Source of the DNA: Tateyamaria omphalii
Lineage (GTDB): Bacteria > Pseudomonadota > Alphaproteobacteria > Rhodobacterales > Rhodobacteraceae
Direction of reading: 5' to 3'
Length of the DNA stretch: 64,000 nucleotides
Assembly: GCF_014651375.1 (NCBI RefSeq)
Contig: NZ_BMWT01000003.1
Location: 310,001 to 374,000 of the forward strand
In this document: positions 54,753 through 63,927 of the stretch, in pieces
How the letters are laid out: every line of letters starts with the position of its first letter
How positions within the stretch are numbered: position 1 is the first letter of the stretch
Notes under the pieces: model-generated
Database searches by the model: none
Told to the model about the DNA's origin: nothing
What the model saw: only the letters and a program-made list of their open reading frames with translations
Made by a program: the position numbers and the translations under genes

Positions 54753-55421
54753 ATGCCTGCGCCGATCTCTGTCATCATTCCAACACTGAATGCCGAGACT
54801 GCGCTTGGTCCCACTCTTGCAGGGTTGATGGAAGGGGTGGACGCAGGGCTGATTGCCGAGCTGATTGTAAGCGACGGCGGATCAACGGACGAGACGCTGA
54901 AACTGGCCGATGCCTGGGGGGCCAATATCGTGAGCGGCCAGCCGTCGCGTGGCGGACAACTGCGCCGTGGCTGTGATGCGGGGCGTGCCGAATGGTTCCT
55001 TGTCCTGCATGCTGACACAGTATTGTCCGCAGGCTGGGCTGATGCTGTGCTTGCCCATCTTGGTCAGCCGGGTGCGGCATATTTCAGGCTTCAGTTTGAT
55101 CGTGGTGGCCGTGCCGTTGCTGCGTGGGCTAACCTGCGCGCGCGTCTGTTTGGTTTGCCTTATGGCGATCAAGGGCTATTGCTGAGCCGCGATCTGTATG
55201 CCCGCGTCGGCGGCTATCGTGATATCCCCTTGATGGAGGACGTCGCAATCGCCCGTGCATTGCGCGGACAGCTTACCCAGCTTAAGGCGGCGGCCATCAC
55301 AAGTGCTGAGAAGTACCGTCAGCAAGGGTGGGTGCGCCGTGGTGCGCGCAACCTTTGGACGCTGATCAAATATCTTGCAGGTACTGATCCCGAGGTTCTT
55401 GCTGCAGCGTACCGGCGTTAG
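54753..55421 (+). CDS. TIGR04283-type glycosyltransferase (GT2)
   Basis: A 222-residue soluble GT2 protein. ISVIIPTLNAETALGPTLAG, ELIVSDGGSTDETLKLADAW, LRRGCDAGRAEWFLVLHADT (with the metal-binding region) and LPYGDQGLLLSRDLYARVGG match the family. AAAGGGG precedes the ATG at 54753. The sugar and acceptor are unknown. Confidence 0.9.
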   Translation: MPAPISVIIPTLNAETALGPTLAGLMEGVDAGLIAELIVSDGGSTDETLKLADAWGANIVSGQPSRGGQLRRGCDAGRAEWFLVLHADTVLSAGWADAVLAHLGQPGAAYFRLQFDRGGRAVAAWANLRARLFGLPYGDQGLLLSRDLYARVGGYRDIPLMEDVAIARALRGQLTQLKAAAITSAEKYRQQGWVRRGARNLWTLIKYLAGTDPEVLAAAYRR

Positions 55422-56759
55422 CCGAACAGACGCGACCGTAGACCTGTGAACAGCCCCCTTAACGCGTTGTTTTCACCTTGTTCATCCAGCATTTCCTTAA
55501 GGTGCTTGTCACTCATGTCTGTGCGGCCAAGTAGGATGTCCTCACGAACGGACACATCAAAGAGCAGGGCTTGTTGAGCAACAACAAAGTATCGCCCCGC
55601 GATGCTTCAAGATCCATGTGAGCCGTCAGCGTATCACCAGTGAGGGCGGTTCCTGCCTTGGGGCCAATAAGCCGTGTCAGCACGTTGAACATCGTCGATT
55701 TTCCTGTGCGCGACACGCCGAAGCTTGGCGGTTGTCTGGCCAGATTTCGCTGTCAGCGAAGTGCCCCGCAATACAGGTGCATCACCGTACGCCAGCTCGA
55801 CACTCTCAAGAGTGATTTCCAGCACGCCCTCCGGCGCTGGTTTGGCGTTTGGAGGAGAGGTCAAAGCCAAGGGCTCTTTGACATGCTCGATGAATGGCGC
55901 GGCGCCTGCGATGGACCTGAAATTGCTCCGAGCCGCCACATCGATCAAAAGCGAAACCTATGGCCGTGAACCAGATCATGAACTGATCGATGGTTTTTTC
56001 GTCCGAGATGATGTCGATCATTGCCGGGATGACTGCGCCGCCCAATGCCATGCGCGTCTTGGCTCCAATCGATTGATTGGTCAGGCCGGGATAGTGTCGC
56101 GCCTGGTAAGCTCCTCAGGCATTCGGCCCAACTTGAAAAATTCCATGAATAACCTCGTCCAATCGCGTTGAAAGACCTACGCGCATGCCGCGCGATTTGT
56201 GCGCTTGCTTCCTCACATATCGATACCCGTCAACGCAAGCATCGTCCAAACCGGGTCGACACTGATCGCAATACCAATAAGAACGATAAATCCCAGGAAA
56301 TTTCGGTCTGCCCCGTTGATTACGGTCCGCCAGACATCGCAAGCGGCGCGACGGCGCCTTGCATGCGTTGGGTCAGGCAGTTGGGGTGCGACTGGTGAAA
56401 GGCACCATCCTGCAACATGATCCGGCTGAGAAGGTCCATGCGAAGGGCGGCCGAGGTTTAAGCGCCGTGCGCGTCAGGATCAGCTTTTGAATGACGGATG
56501 ATGCGGCGCGTAAAACGAAAATTGCGATGATATAGTTACCGACCCAGATCAACATCCCCGAGTTTCCCTCAACAAAAAACTGGTCGAACATGGGCCGCAT
56601 CAGGTCACTGCACGCGCCCAGCATATATCCTTCGATCAGCATGAACAGGACGGCCACGTTCATCAAGCCGGTGTGTTTCTTGAGATAGCCGTGCCAAATC
56701 CGACGCAGCAGCTCACGGGAATCTTGGGTCGAGGTGAAGGGAGCTTTGGGCTCAGTCAC
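55422..56759 (-). pseudogene. Decayed MsbA-type ABC exporter
   Basis: The minus strand from 56759 begins as a clean ABC-exporter N-terminus (MTEPKAPFTSTQDSRELLRR, LLGACSDLMRPMFDQ-like membrane region, FVLRAASSVIQKLIL). After about 100 codons the frame breaks repeatedly. Pieces of the transmembrane domain (LSTRLDEVIHGI, GGAVIPAMIDII, QFMIWFTAIGFAFD) and of the nucleotide domain (LAYGDAPVLRGTSLTAKSG, RTGKSTMFNVLTRLIG, EDILLG) occur in different frames, with internal deletions. Walker B and most of the signature region are missing. No protein can be made, so it is a pseudogene. Confidence 0.85.
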
Positions 56760-56914
56760 GCGTTGTGTCGGTCGGCGTTCAGCCGCGCTCCGGTAAGGTG
56801 GGTTGTGTTGAAGATCTGGCGCGGCAGACGTTGCGGGGCAAGTGCAGCAGATTGATTGACGCTGGGACGCGGCGCGTTACGGTGCGCCGGTCAATTACAT
56901 GGCGGAGAGCATTC

Positions 56915-58123
56915 ATGACATCACCATCCAAAGGTCGTTCGGGGCGCGAGTATCTGGCTATTCCCGGCCCCTCGGTGATGCCTGACGCGGTTTTGCAGAC
57001 GATGCACCGCGCAGCGCCGAACATTTATGCGGGTGAAATAGTGGACATTGCGGCTAGTCTGGTCCCGGACCTCAAGCTTGTGGCCCGCGCAGAAGGCCAT
57101 TTGGCCATGTATATCGGCAATGGTCACGCCGCGTGGGAAGCAGCACTCGCCAATGTGGTTGCACCCGGTGACACGGTGCTGGTGCCTGCAACGGGTCGCT
57201 TTGCGCATGGATGGGCTGACATGGCCAAAGGGCTTGGTGTAAGAACGCAAATCCTCGATTTCGGCAAGCGTGCGCCTTGGGACATGGATCAGATTGCAGA
57301 CGCTTTGCACGCGGATGCATCGCACAAGATCAAGGCCATTTTGGCCGTGCATGTCGATACATCGACTTCGGTGCGCAATGACGTTGCTGCATTGCGCGCC
57401 TTAATGGACGATGTGGGGCACCCAGCCTTGTTGATGGCCGATTGCATTGCTTCGCTGGGTTGTGATCGCTTCGAAATGGATGCTTGGGGTGTCGATGTGA
57501 TGGTGGCCGGATGCCAGAAAGGGCTTATGGTCCCGCCAGGCATGGCTTTCGTCTTTTTCAACGATAAGGCAGACGCGGTCCGCCGCGCAATGCCGCGCGT
57601 CAGCCGCTACTGGGACTGGTCACCGCGCGCCAACCCTGAAGAATTCTTCATGTATTGGAACGGCACTGCACCCACGCATCACCTCTATGGCCTGCGTACC
57701 GCACTCGACATGATCCACGCCGAGGGGATGGAGGCGATCTGGGCGCGCCATGAACAGCTTGCCCGCGCAATCTGGGCCGCGTGCGAGGCATGGGGAGAAG
57801 GCGGGCCACTGGAGCTGAACGTGGCGGATCGTGTCAACCGGAGCTGCGCTGTGACCGCCCTGCGTCTGGAAAGCCCGCACGCCACGGCGCTGCGCGACTG
57901 GACCGAACAGAACCTGGGGCTGACATTGGGGATCGGTCTGGGTATGGCCCCACCCGGAGACCCGGCATGGCACGGCTTCTTCCGCCTCGGCCATATGGGG
58001 CATGTGAACGGGCATATGATCATGGGCCTGCTTGGCGGGATCGAGGCCGGGCTGTCCGCACTCAGTGTGCCGCACGGATCCGGCGCGTTGGAGGCCGCGG
58101 CAAAAGTGATTGCCGAAGGCTGA
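56915..58123 (+). CDS. Class V aminotransferase (serine/alanine-glyoxylate type)
   Basis: A 402-residue PLP enzyme. LAIPGPSVMPDAVLQTMHRA at the N-terminus, TSTSVRNDVAALRALMDDVG, LMADCIASLGCDRFEMDAWG and CQKGLMVPPGM, with Lys202 as the PLP lysine, fit the serine-glyoxylate/alanine-glyoxylate group. Ureidoglycine- or taurine-related members cannot be excluded. GGAGAG precedes ATG 56915. A methyltransferase follows by 45 bases. Confidence 0.88.
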   Translation: MTSPSKGRSGREYLAIPGPSVMPDAVLQTMHRAAPNIYAGEIVDIAASLVPDLKLVARAEGHLAMYIGNGHAAWEAALANVVAPGDTVLVPATGRFAHGWADMAKGLGVRTQILDFGKRAPWDMDQIADALHADASHKIKAILAVHVDTSTSVRNDVAALRALMDDVGHPALLMADCIASLGCDRFEMDAWGVDVMVAGCQKGLMVPPGMAFVFFNDKADAVRRAMPRVSRYWDWSPRANPEEFFMYWNGTAPTHHLYGLRTALDMIHAEGMEAIWARHEQLARAIWAACEAWGEGGPLELNVADRVNRSCAVTALRLESPHATALRDWTEQNLGLTLGIGLGMAPPGDPAWHGFFRLGHMGHVNGHMIMGLLGGIEAGLSALSVPHGSGALEAAAKVIAEG

Positions 58124-58168
58124 ACGACAACACGCATGGCAAGCCACAGGGGCGAAAGGCCAGCGCAT

Positions 58169-58912
58169 ATGGATGAGCACTACAAGGATCAGGCGCTCGT
58201 TGCGCTCTATGACACGGTCAACACATCGCGGGACGATTTTGACTTCTACCGCGCCCGGCTGCCCAACCTGCCTTGCCGCATCCTTGATATTGGATGTGGG
58301 ACAGGAACGTTCGCGGTCGAACTCGCTGACGCAGGTTATACCGTCACTGGGATCGATCCCGCCGCCGCAATGATCGCTGCCGCACGCGCCAAATCCGGGG
58401 CGGACAAGGTGAATTTGGTGGTCGGCGAGGTGTCGGACCTGGGTCACGACACGTCCTTCGATGCTGCCGTCATGACCGGCCACGCCTTTCAATGTCTGCT
58501 GCACGACGATCAAATCGTGGACCTGTTTCAAAACGTTGCGCAGCGCCTGACAGGACGCGCATCATTCTGGTTTGAAACGCGCAACCCATCGGTCAAACCA
58601 TGGACGCGTTGGACTCCGGACCGCGCTGGGCCACCGATTGCACTTGCAGACGGGCACCGCCTGCAGGTCACGCATGATGTCCAGGCGGTTGAAGGTGAAT
58701 ACGTCACCTTTTCCGAGACATACACGATCAACGAAGGCCAAGAGATGGGGTCGACGCAAAGCTGCCTCCGCTTCCTCACGTTGCCGGCGATCAAAGCGTT
58801 GGCCGAACGTGCAGGCCTGTTTGTTCACACGGCGCGTGGGGACTGGACCGGAGAGGCGTTTGACGAAAGCAGCCCCGAAATTATCGTCGAACTCAAAAGA
58901 TCGGGCACATAG
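58169..58912 (+). CDS. SAM-dependent methyltransferase
   Basis: A 247-residue class I methyltransferase: ALYDTVNTSRDDFDFYRARL, SAM motif I RILDIGCGTGTFAVELA, then GYTVTGIDPAAAMIAAARAK and FDAAVMTGHAFQCLL. The start at 58169 is preferred since the preceding frame overlaps the aminotransferase spacer without homology. Substrate unknown. Confidence 0.86.
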   Translation: MDEHYKDQALVALYDTVNTSRDDFDFYRARLPNLPCRILDIGCGTGTFAVELADAGYTVTGIDPAAAMIAAARAKSGADKVNLVVGEVSDLGHDTSFDAAVMTGHAFQCLLHDDQIVDLFQNVAQRLTGRASFWFETRNPSVKPWTRWTPDRAGPPIALADGHRLQVTHDVQAVEGEYVTFSETYTINEGQEMGSTQSCLRFLTLPAIKALAERAGLFVHTARGDWTGEAFDESSPEIIVELKRSGT

Positions 58913-58924
58913 TCACAGCGCTGT

Positions 58925-59143
58925 TCAGACCTGTTTGCCCCGCCGGATGGAGGCGGCCTGCCGCCGCGCGGCCCAGACCCTGCCACGCTCGATCAGGTGG
59001 TTCACGCCAAGTCCCAGAAGCATCGCGGCAATCAGGCCCCAGATGGCCCAGATCGCAACAAGGATCCACGTGATGTTTACCCCGAACATCACGATACAGG
59101 CATTTGTGTAGTTGGGCGCGGTTCCGATGTTGTGATCGTCCAT
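58925..59143 (-). CDS. Small single-helix membrane protein
   Basis: A 72-residue protein from ATG 59143 with GGAGG nine bases upstream. A transmembrane stretch (WILVAIWAIWGLIAAMLLGL) lies at about 27-48, followed by a basic tail (RGRVWAARRQAASIRRGK). Looks like the small 2TM-like histidine-rich or stress membrane proteins, but no family is assigned. Confidence 0.7.
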   Translation of the reverse strand: MDDHNIGTAPNYTNACIVMFGVNITWILVAIWAIWGLIAAMLLGLGVNHLIERGRVWAARRQAASIRRGKQV

Positions 59144-59192
59144 TGCAGCCTCCGGGTCTTCACCCTCGACTATAATGCGGCAATCGGCCCTG

Positions 59193-60296
59193 TCAGCCCT
59201 TTCTCGCGTGATTGAGAGCGGTTGGGAGCGCAGCCGCAAAGGCGTCGAGATGTTCAGCCGTGCCACAGCTGATCCGGATGCAGCGGTTTTGTGGCGCGGC
59301 AAAGGGCATGCGCACAAAGATGCCTTGTGCAATCAAACCATCCAGAACGGCCTTGGCAAAAACACCATCAGCGCCGCAATCGAGGGCAACAAAGTTGGTG
59401 GCCGAGGGCAGGGCGCTCAGCCCGTTGTCGCTTGCGATCCGGGCAATCCGATCCCGCGCTGCGCCAATCTGCGCCTGCACGTGAGCCAGATAGGATTGAT
59501 CGTGCAGGGCGGCCAAGGCGCCAGCTTGGGCGGCGCGGTTCATGCCGAAATGGTTGCGCACCTTGTTAAACGCATCAATTAAGGGGGCCGCCCCAATGGC
59601 GTAACCAACACGCGCCCCGGCAAGGCCATAGACTTTTGAGAAAGTGCGCATACGGATCACACGCGGGTCGGCGGGATCAATCTCCGGTGCCGTGCCATGC
59701 GGCGCGCATTCAATATAGGCCTCGTCCAACACCAGCACGCAACCATCCGGCAACGTGTCCAGCGCGCGTTCCAGAACCGCGCCATCATGCCATGTGCCCA
59801 TCGGGTTGTCCGGGTTGGCAAGGTAGACCAGCTTCGCACCGGTCTCGGCCGTCTTGGCAAACAGGGCAGCGGGGTCCTCGTGATCGTCTTTGTAAGTGAC
59901 GGTGTGCAACGTGCCGCCATGGCCAGCGACATGGTAGTTGAAGGTTGGGTACGCCCCCAGGGATGTCACCACGTGATCACCCGGCCCAACGAACAGCCGC
60001 ACAAGGTAACCCAGCAAACCGTCGATCCCTTCACCGACCATGATATGCTGCGCGTCGATGCCATGATGTGCCGCAACAGCCTCACGCAGATCGTGGTTTT
60101 CCGGATCACCGTATTTCCAGATGTCCACCGCGGCCATGGCCTCGGCCACTTTGGGCGAGGGGCCAAACACGCTTTCATTGGCGCCCAGCCGCGCCGCGAA
60201 GGTTGCGCCGCGCGCGCGTTCCTGCGCTTCGGGGCCAACAAAGGGCACGGTGGAGGGCAGGCTGGTGGTGAGCGGTGTCAGGCGAAGATCGGTCAT
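59193..60296 (-). CDS. Histidinol-phosphate aminotransferase-like enzyme
   Basis: A 367-residue fold type I aminotransferase. LGANESVFGPSPKVAEAM and IWKYGDPENHDLREAVAAHH open it, YLANPDNPMGTW binds the cofactor, and MRTFSKVYGLAGARVGYAIG has the PLP Lys. This pattern fits HisC-like enzymes, which may act on histidinol phosphate or on aromatic amino acids; no his genes are adjacent. ATG 60296 chosen. Confidence 0.88.
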   Translation of the reverse strand: MTDLRLTPLTTSLPSTVPFVGPEAQERARGATFAARLGANESVFGPSPKVAEAMAAVDIWKYGDPENHDLREAVAAHHGIDAQHIMVGEGIDGLLGYLVRLFVGPGDHVVTSLGAYPTFNYHVAGHGGTLHTVTYKDDHEDPAALFAKTAETGAKLVYLANPDNPMGTWHDGAVLERALDTLPDGCVLVLDEAYIECAPHGTAPEIDPADPRVIRMRTFSKVYGLAGARVGYAIGAAPLIDAFNKVRNHFGMNRAAQAGALAALHDQSYLAHVQAQIGAARDRIARIASDNGLSALPSATNFVALDCGADGVFAKAVLDGLIAQGIFVRMPFAAPQNRCIRISCGTAEHLDAFAAALPTALNHARKG

Positions 60297-60397
60297 GGTC
60301 CGAGGGGTAGCGCGGCACGCCATGACGGGCAATGCCCTTACGTTCTGCTGGTGCGCCACGCCGGTTTGAGGTTCTCTGACTGCAAAGGAGATTGCTC

Positions 60398-61192
60398 ATG
60401 TCTGATCGCGTATCCGTCACCTACGAAAACCACATCGCCCATGTCCGCCTGACCCGCGCCGAAAAGATGAACGCGGTCGATCAGGCCATGATCGACGGGA
60501 TCATCGCCGCCGGGAACGAGGTCGCCGCCAGCAAGGCCCGCGTCTGCGTGATCTCGGGCGAGGGCAAAGGGTTCTGTGCAGGCATCGATATCGGCGGCCT
60601 GGGCGCCATGATTGGCAAGGATCCGGTCGAGTTGATGATGCCGCGCACCCATGGGATTGGCACCACGAACCAGTGGCAAGAGGTGTCCATGGTCTGGACC
60701 CGTCTGCCCATGCCCGTCATCGCTGCCGTGCACGGCGTGTGTTTCGGCGCGGGTATGCAACTGGCGCTGGGCGCGGATATCCGGATTGCCGCACCAGATG
60801 CGCGCTTTGCAGTGATGGAGATGAAATGGGGCATCGTCCCGGATATGGGTGGCATGGTTCTGATGCCACGGCTGTTGCGGTCGGACGTGATGCGCAAGCT
60901 GACCTACACGGCTGAACCGGTTGCCGCCGAAAAGGCCGAGGCTTTGGGCCTTGTCACCGAATTGGCAGATGATCCGCTGGCGGCGGCTATGGAATTGGCT
61001 GAGGCATTGACGCTGAAATCACCAGCCGCCCTGCGTGCCGCCAAGGCCCTGATCGGATATGCCGAGACGCATGAACCTGATGACATCCTGCTGGAAGAGA
61101 GCCGGGCGCAAGCGGGTCTGATGGGCACGCCCGAACAAATGGAGGTCGTCGCGGCGCAGATGCAAAAGCGGGCGCCTGTGTTCAAAGACTAA
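60398..61192 (+). CDS. Enoyl-CoA hydratase/isomerase family protein
   Basis: A 264-residue crotonase-fold protein: VRLTRAEKMNAVDQAMIDGI, oxyanion strand VISGEGKGFCAGIDIGGLGA and IAAVHGVCFGAGMQLALGAD, then MEMKWGIVPDMGG. The catalytic Glu pair of hydratases is not clear at the second site (IVPDMG instead of IPExG), so the reaction is uncertain. AGGAG precedes ATG 60398. Its last codons are duplicated 800 bases downstream. Confidence 0.88.
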   Translation: MSDRVSVTYENHIAHVRLTRAEKMNAVDQAMIDGIIAAGNEVAASKARVCVISGEGKGFCAGIDIGGLGAMIGKDPVELMMPRTHGIGTTNQWQEVSMVWTRLPMPVIAAVHGVCFGAGMQLALGADIRIAAPDARFAVMEMKWGIVPDMGGMVLMPRLLRSDVMRKLTYTAEPVAAEKAEALGLVTELADDPLAAAMELAEALTLKSPAALRAAKALIGYAETHEPDDILLEESRAQAGLMGTPEQMEVVAAQMQKRAPVFKD

Positions 61193-61200
61193 GGTGTGAT
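61162..61200. repeat. Tail of hydratase gene, copy A of a direct repeat
   Basis: The 3' end of the enoyl-CoA hydratase gene, including GGCGCCTGTGTTCAAAGAC and AGGTGTGA, is repeated with few changes at about 61970-62010. Confidence 0.8.
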
Positions 61201-61368
61201 ACCGCGCCTGCAAACGCATTGACTGCGGGATGCTGGCGGTAAGTTCCAAACGATGTGCTGTTTGGGCGCTGCTCCGGCCATACAGCGATGGGTCAACGTC
61301 ACCTGAATGCCGCACTGACCTCGCGTTTTCAGACCAGTGCCGCGTCCACAGCCAGGCCGTACACGCAT

Positions 61369-61914
61369 CTAGTTTTCTGCTGTGATCGGTATTTGAAAGT
61401 GCCGCGCAATCTTGGTGGCAGTCTCCGCAGGTGCTGTCTTCTCCGTGGACAGGCTCAGACAGTTGTCCCGCGCTATTGCCGTGAAGTTGCTGCTCTCCAA
61501 GTAGGTCCTGAGGGTTTCGGGGCTTGCGATCTTTCCTTTTTGCGCACGCTCGGGTGCAGATACGCGAGACAACAAAGTATCTTCGGAGCAAAAGAGATGA
61601 ACGGGTACGAGCACGCCCCCATATTCCTGAACCGCGCGTTCATAATCACTTACAAGGGGGGCGTCCTCGGGATGGCTGTATGCGGCAGTTGTAATAAGCC
61701 GCGGCACATCAGCTTTCGCAGCGCCGCGCAACGTTGTGACACGAAGATCATGCACGAGGTCCCAAAAGCCTGGCGCAGCGAAACCGAATACCATTCTCGC
61801 GATATCGATGGCCGCATGATTGTCAACGAGCGGTGAGCCGGTCAGCAATGCCAGCGCTCGCGCAACCGTCAGCTTACCAGTGGCGGGCGCGCCATGAATA
61901 AGAAACAGTCTCAT
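61369..61914 (-). CDS. P-loop kinase-like ATPase
   Basis: A 181-residue protein, MRLFLIHGAPATGKLTVARA, with a Walker A GAPATGKLT near residue 7-16, PLVDNHAAIDIARMVF (shikimate/adenylate-kinase-like LID side), and C-terminal helices. It resembles small zeta-toxin/shikimate-kinase-like P-loop proteins, substrate unknown. It is enclosed by copies of the hydratase tail, suggesting insertion. Confidence 0.8.
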   Translation of the reverse strand: MRLFLIHGAPATGKLTVARALALLTGSPLVDNHAAIDIARMVFGFAAPGFWDLVHDLRVTTLRGAAKADVPRLITTAAYSHPEDAPLVSDYERAVQEYGGVLVPVHLFCSEDTLLSRVSAPERAQKGKIASPETLRTYLESSNFTAIARDNCLSLSTEKTAPAETATKIARHFQIPITAEN

Positions 61915-61969
61915 GTCTGCGCAGGATAGGGGCGGAGCGGAGGCGCATCAATGCCGTCGCGGCCCAATC

Positions 61970-62010
61970 GCAAAAGCTCTGGCGCCTGTGTTCAAAGACC
62001 GAGGTGTGAA
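61970..62010. repeat. Tail of hydratase gene, copy B
   Basis: GCAAAAGC, GGCGCCTGTGTTCAAAGAC and AGGTGTGA recur in the same order as at 61162-61200, with two substitutions and a two-base difference. No hydratase frame leads into it. Confidence 0.8.
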
Positions 62011-62063
62011 AGCGCCTCGGTGCGTCGTTGGATGCTGAATTCCAACGCGTGCGTTCAGCCGCT

Positions 62064-62498
62064 TTATTGGTGTTTCTCTTGTGCCGTCTCAGGCATGATA
62101 AAGCGATCCAGTGGGATCTCGGCAATGCCTGTAATCTCGACCATCAGCCTTTGATCATAAAGCGATGACACTTCCAGCGTCGTGGTAACAGGAAATGGTG
62201 CTTCAAAGAATTTCGCCCGCACCTCGCCACACCCCATGAACGCTTGAATGTCCGTCGTGAACTGCTGAAGAGACACGATGTCGCTCATCTTTCCGCCCAT
62301 CGCCTCCAGGATGGCCGCAATATTGCGCAAGACCTGCGCCACTTGCGCCGCCATATCCCCGTCACCCACAACCTGACCGTCAGGGTCGAGCGCGACCTGT
62401 CCCTTGAGGTAGATCGTCTTTCCGTCTCCCGAGATGACGGATTGAGAAAACGCGCCAAACGGGCTCCAGACATGTGGTGGGTTGAAACTTTTTGCCAT
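62064..62498 (-). CDS. RidA/YjgF family protein (second copy)
   Basis: A 144-residue RidA-superfamily protein: SPFGAFSQSVISGDGKTIYL, GQVALDPDGQVVGDGDMAAQ, VLRNIAAILEAMGGKMSDIV, then LQQFTTDIQAFM. The C-terminal region ends MVEITGIAEIPLDRF. It differs from the one at 14899 and may act on other reactive imines or have another role. No ribosome-binding site is strong. Confidence 0.87.
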   Translation of the reverse strand: MAKSFNPPHVWSPFGAFSQSVISGDGKTIYLKGQVALDPDGQVVGDGDMAAQVAQVLRNIAAILEAMGGKMSDIVSLQQFTTDIQAFMGCGEVRAKFFEAPFPVTTTLEVSSLYDQRLMVEITGIAEIPLDRFIMPETAQEKHQ

Positions 62499-62736
62499 GT
62501 TGCATGTCCTGTCTGCCGCTCAATGCGAAGCCATTGACCGTTATTCGACACACTAGCGCCTCCAAGCCGATCAAGCGACAACAAGTCGTCGATGGCACCT
62601 CTACCCGGCAGTGCGTCTTGCTTGGGGCGTGCGCGGAATGCTCTGAACCCGCTTCTATGTGCTGCATGAAATGTCGGTGGGCCACCTATGGCCTTGTCAC
62701 TCAAGCGACCAAACATGCGTGCTTGATGGCCCTACC
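62499..62736. other. Spacer, no gene
   Basis: About 240 bases; only stop-rich or antisense frames. Confidence 0.4.
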
Positions 62737-63291
62737 TCAGCCACCATATGTATTCCCGCTGGAACGAATGAGGGACGTCAAGACATGGTCCTCCCATACA
62801 TCTGCGATCTTTAGATACTTGCGGGCATAGCCTTCTTTCTCAAACCCCAGGCGTTCCAGCAACGCGCCGGAACGTGTGTTGGCGGGCATGTAGTTTGCCA
62901 TCACACGGTGCAGCCCATACCTGTCGAAGACAGCCGGTATTGTGACCGAGAGTGCCTCATACATGAGGCCCCGACCTTCGTGGTTGTGATCAATTGAATA
63001 CCCCAAATAGCACGCCAGAAAGGCACCGCGCGTCACGTCGTTAAAGTTGCAGAGACCTATGATCTCTGCGCAGCCGGTCAGCCTAATGGCGAAATGATAG
63101 GACGAACCAGACGCGTTGTTGCTTTCCTGCGCAGCCGCACGCGCCTGCCAGGCCTCAAGGCTGTGATGGTCGGGAACTCGCGCAGGTTCCCAGGGCCGAA
63201 GATGTGTTTCATTGCGCTGGTAGTAAGCGAAGATTGGTTCTGCATCGTCGGCTGTCACAAGCTCAACATGTGTTCTGTCAGAAACAATCAT
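62737..63291 (-). CDS. GNAT acetyltransferase, RimJ/RimL-type
   Basis: A 184-residue GNAT protein: VELVTADDAEPIFAYYQRNE, YHFAIRLTGCAEIIGLCNFN, ACYLGYSIDHNHEGRGLMYE (acetyl-CoA loop, variant of QxxGxG) and YGLHRVMANYMPANTRSGAL, then LERLGFEKEGYARKY. RimJ acetylates the N-terminus of ribosomal protein S5, but relatives have varied targets. ATG 63291 is preferred to an upstream TTG. Confidence 0.9.
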   Translation of the reverse strand: MIVSDRTHVELVTADDAEPIFAYYQRNETHLRPWEPARVPDHHSLEAWQARAAAQESNNASGSSYHFAIRLTGCAEIIGLCNFNDVTRGAFLACYLGYSIDHNHEGRGLMYEALSVTIPAVFDRYGLHRVMANYMPANTRSGALLERLGFEKEGYARKYLKIADVWEDHVLTSLIRSSGNTYGG

Positions 63292-63801
63292 GTGGTGAAC
63301 CAACGCTGCTCGTGCTTGCAGCGCGACCTTGGATGGATCGTGGACAGGGGTCAATACGCGTGCCGGCTAATGGTCTCTGAACACGGCGTCGGCTGTGAGT
63401 GGAAGCATTCACGACATCGATCTGGCTGACGACAGGCGTCAAACTGCAGCTTCTGAAAGGGCACAGACAACATGCAATAACCCTGTCCCCGGGCTTGCGC
63501 TGATCAGCTCGAAATATTGCTGCATCCAGCCAGTGCGTCAGGATCATTGATCACTTTGATCTTGCTGCTGCCTTTTCATTTGTTGCGCAGGTGCGCAATA
63601 TTGTTGCGCCGATGCCACAGGGTTTCCCCAGCGTCATTTCCACTGTTGAACGAATCTCCAAACCCCGCCGATACAGCGCCTCCCGACAGTTCAGGTCGGA
63701 CCCTAGCGGCAAGAGGTGATCACTCTTCCGGTGCGGGCGGCGCTGCCGACCTCGTATGCCAGGGCCGGGTTGACCAAAGGGACGTGGTTTAGGTCCACGC
63801 A
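63292..63801. other. ~510 bases without a confident gene
   Basis: Overlapping frames on both strands have no ribosome-binding sites. An intrinsic-type dyad was not found. The stretch may contain remnants, but nothing is recognised. Confidence 0.4.
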
Positions 63802-63877
63802 CGATGTGTAGCTCAATCGGTAGAGCATCAGACTGTTAATCTGAGTGTCGCGGGTTCGACTCCCGTCACAACGACCA
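63802..63877 (+). tRNA. tRNA-Asn (anticodon GTT), acceptor stem imperfect
   Basis: A 76-nt structure with D-arm GCTCAATCGGTAGAGC, anticodon stem TCAGA/TCTGA with loop ctgttaa (GTT), T-arm GGGTTCGACTCCC and encoded CCA. The acceptor CGATGTG against CACAACG leaves one A-A mismatch at the third pair and a C-G first pair, atypical for a bacterial tRNA-Asn. It could be functional or a decayed copy. Confidence 0.7.
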
Positions 63878-63894
63878 TGGGTCAAGTGGAAACA

Positions 63895-63927
63895 CTTTGG
63901 GTTCGACTCCCATAGGGGCCTGCAAGG
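63895..63927 (+). other. tRNA T-arm/acceptor-like fragment
   Basis: TTGGGTTCGACTCCCA and TAGGGGCC-TGCA, 18 bases after tRNA-Asn, look like the 3' end of another tRNA without its 5' part. It could be an attachment-site scar, though no partner was found in the window. Confidence 0.4.
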
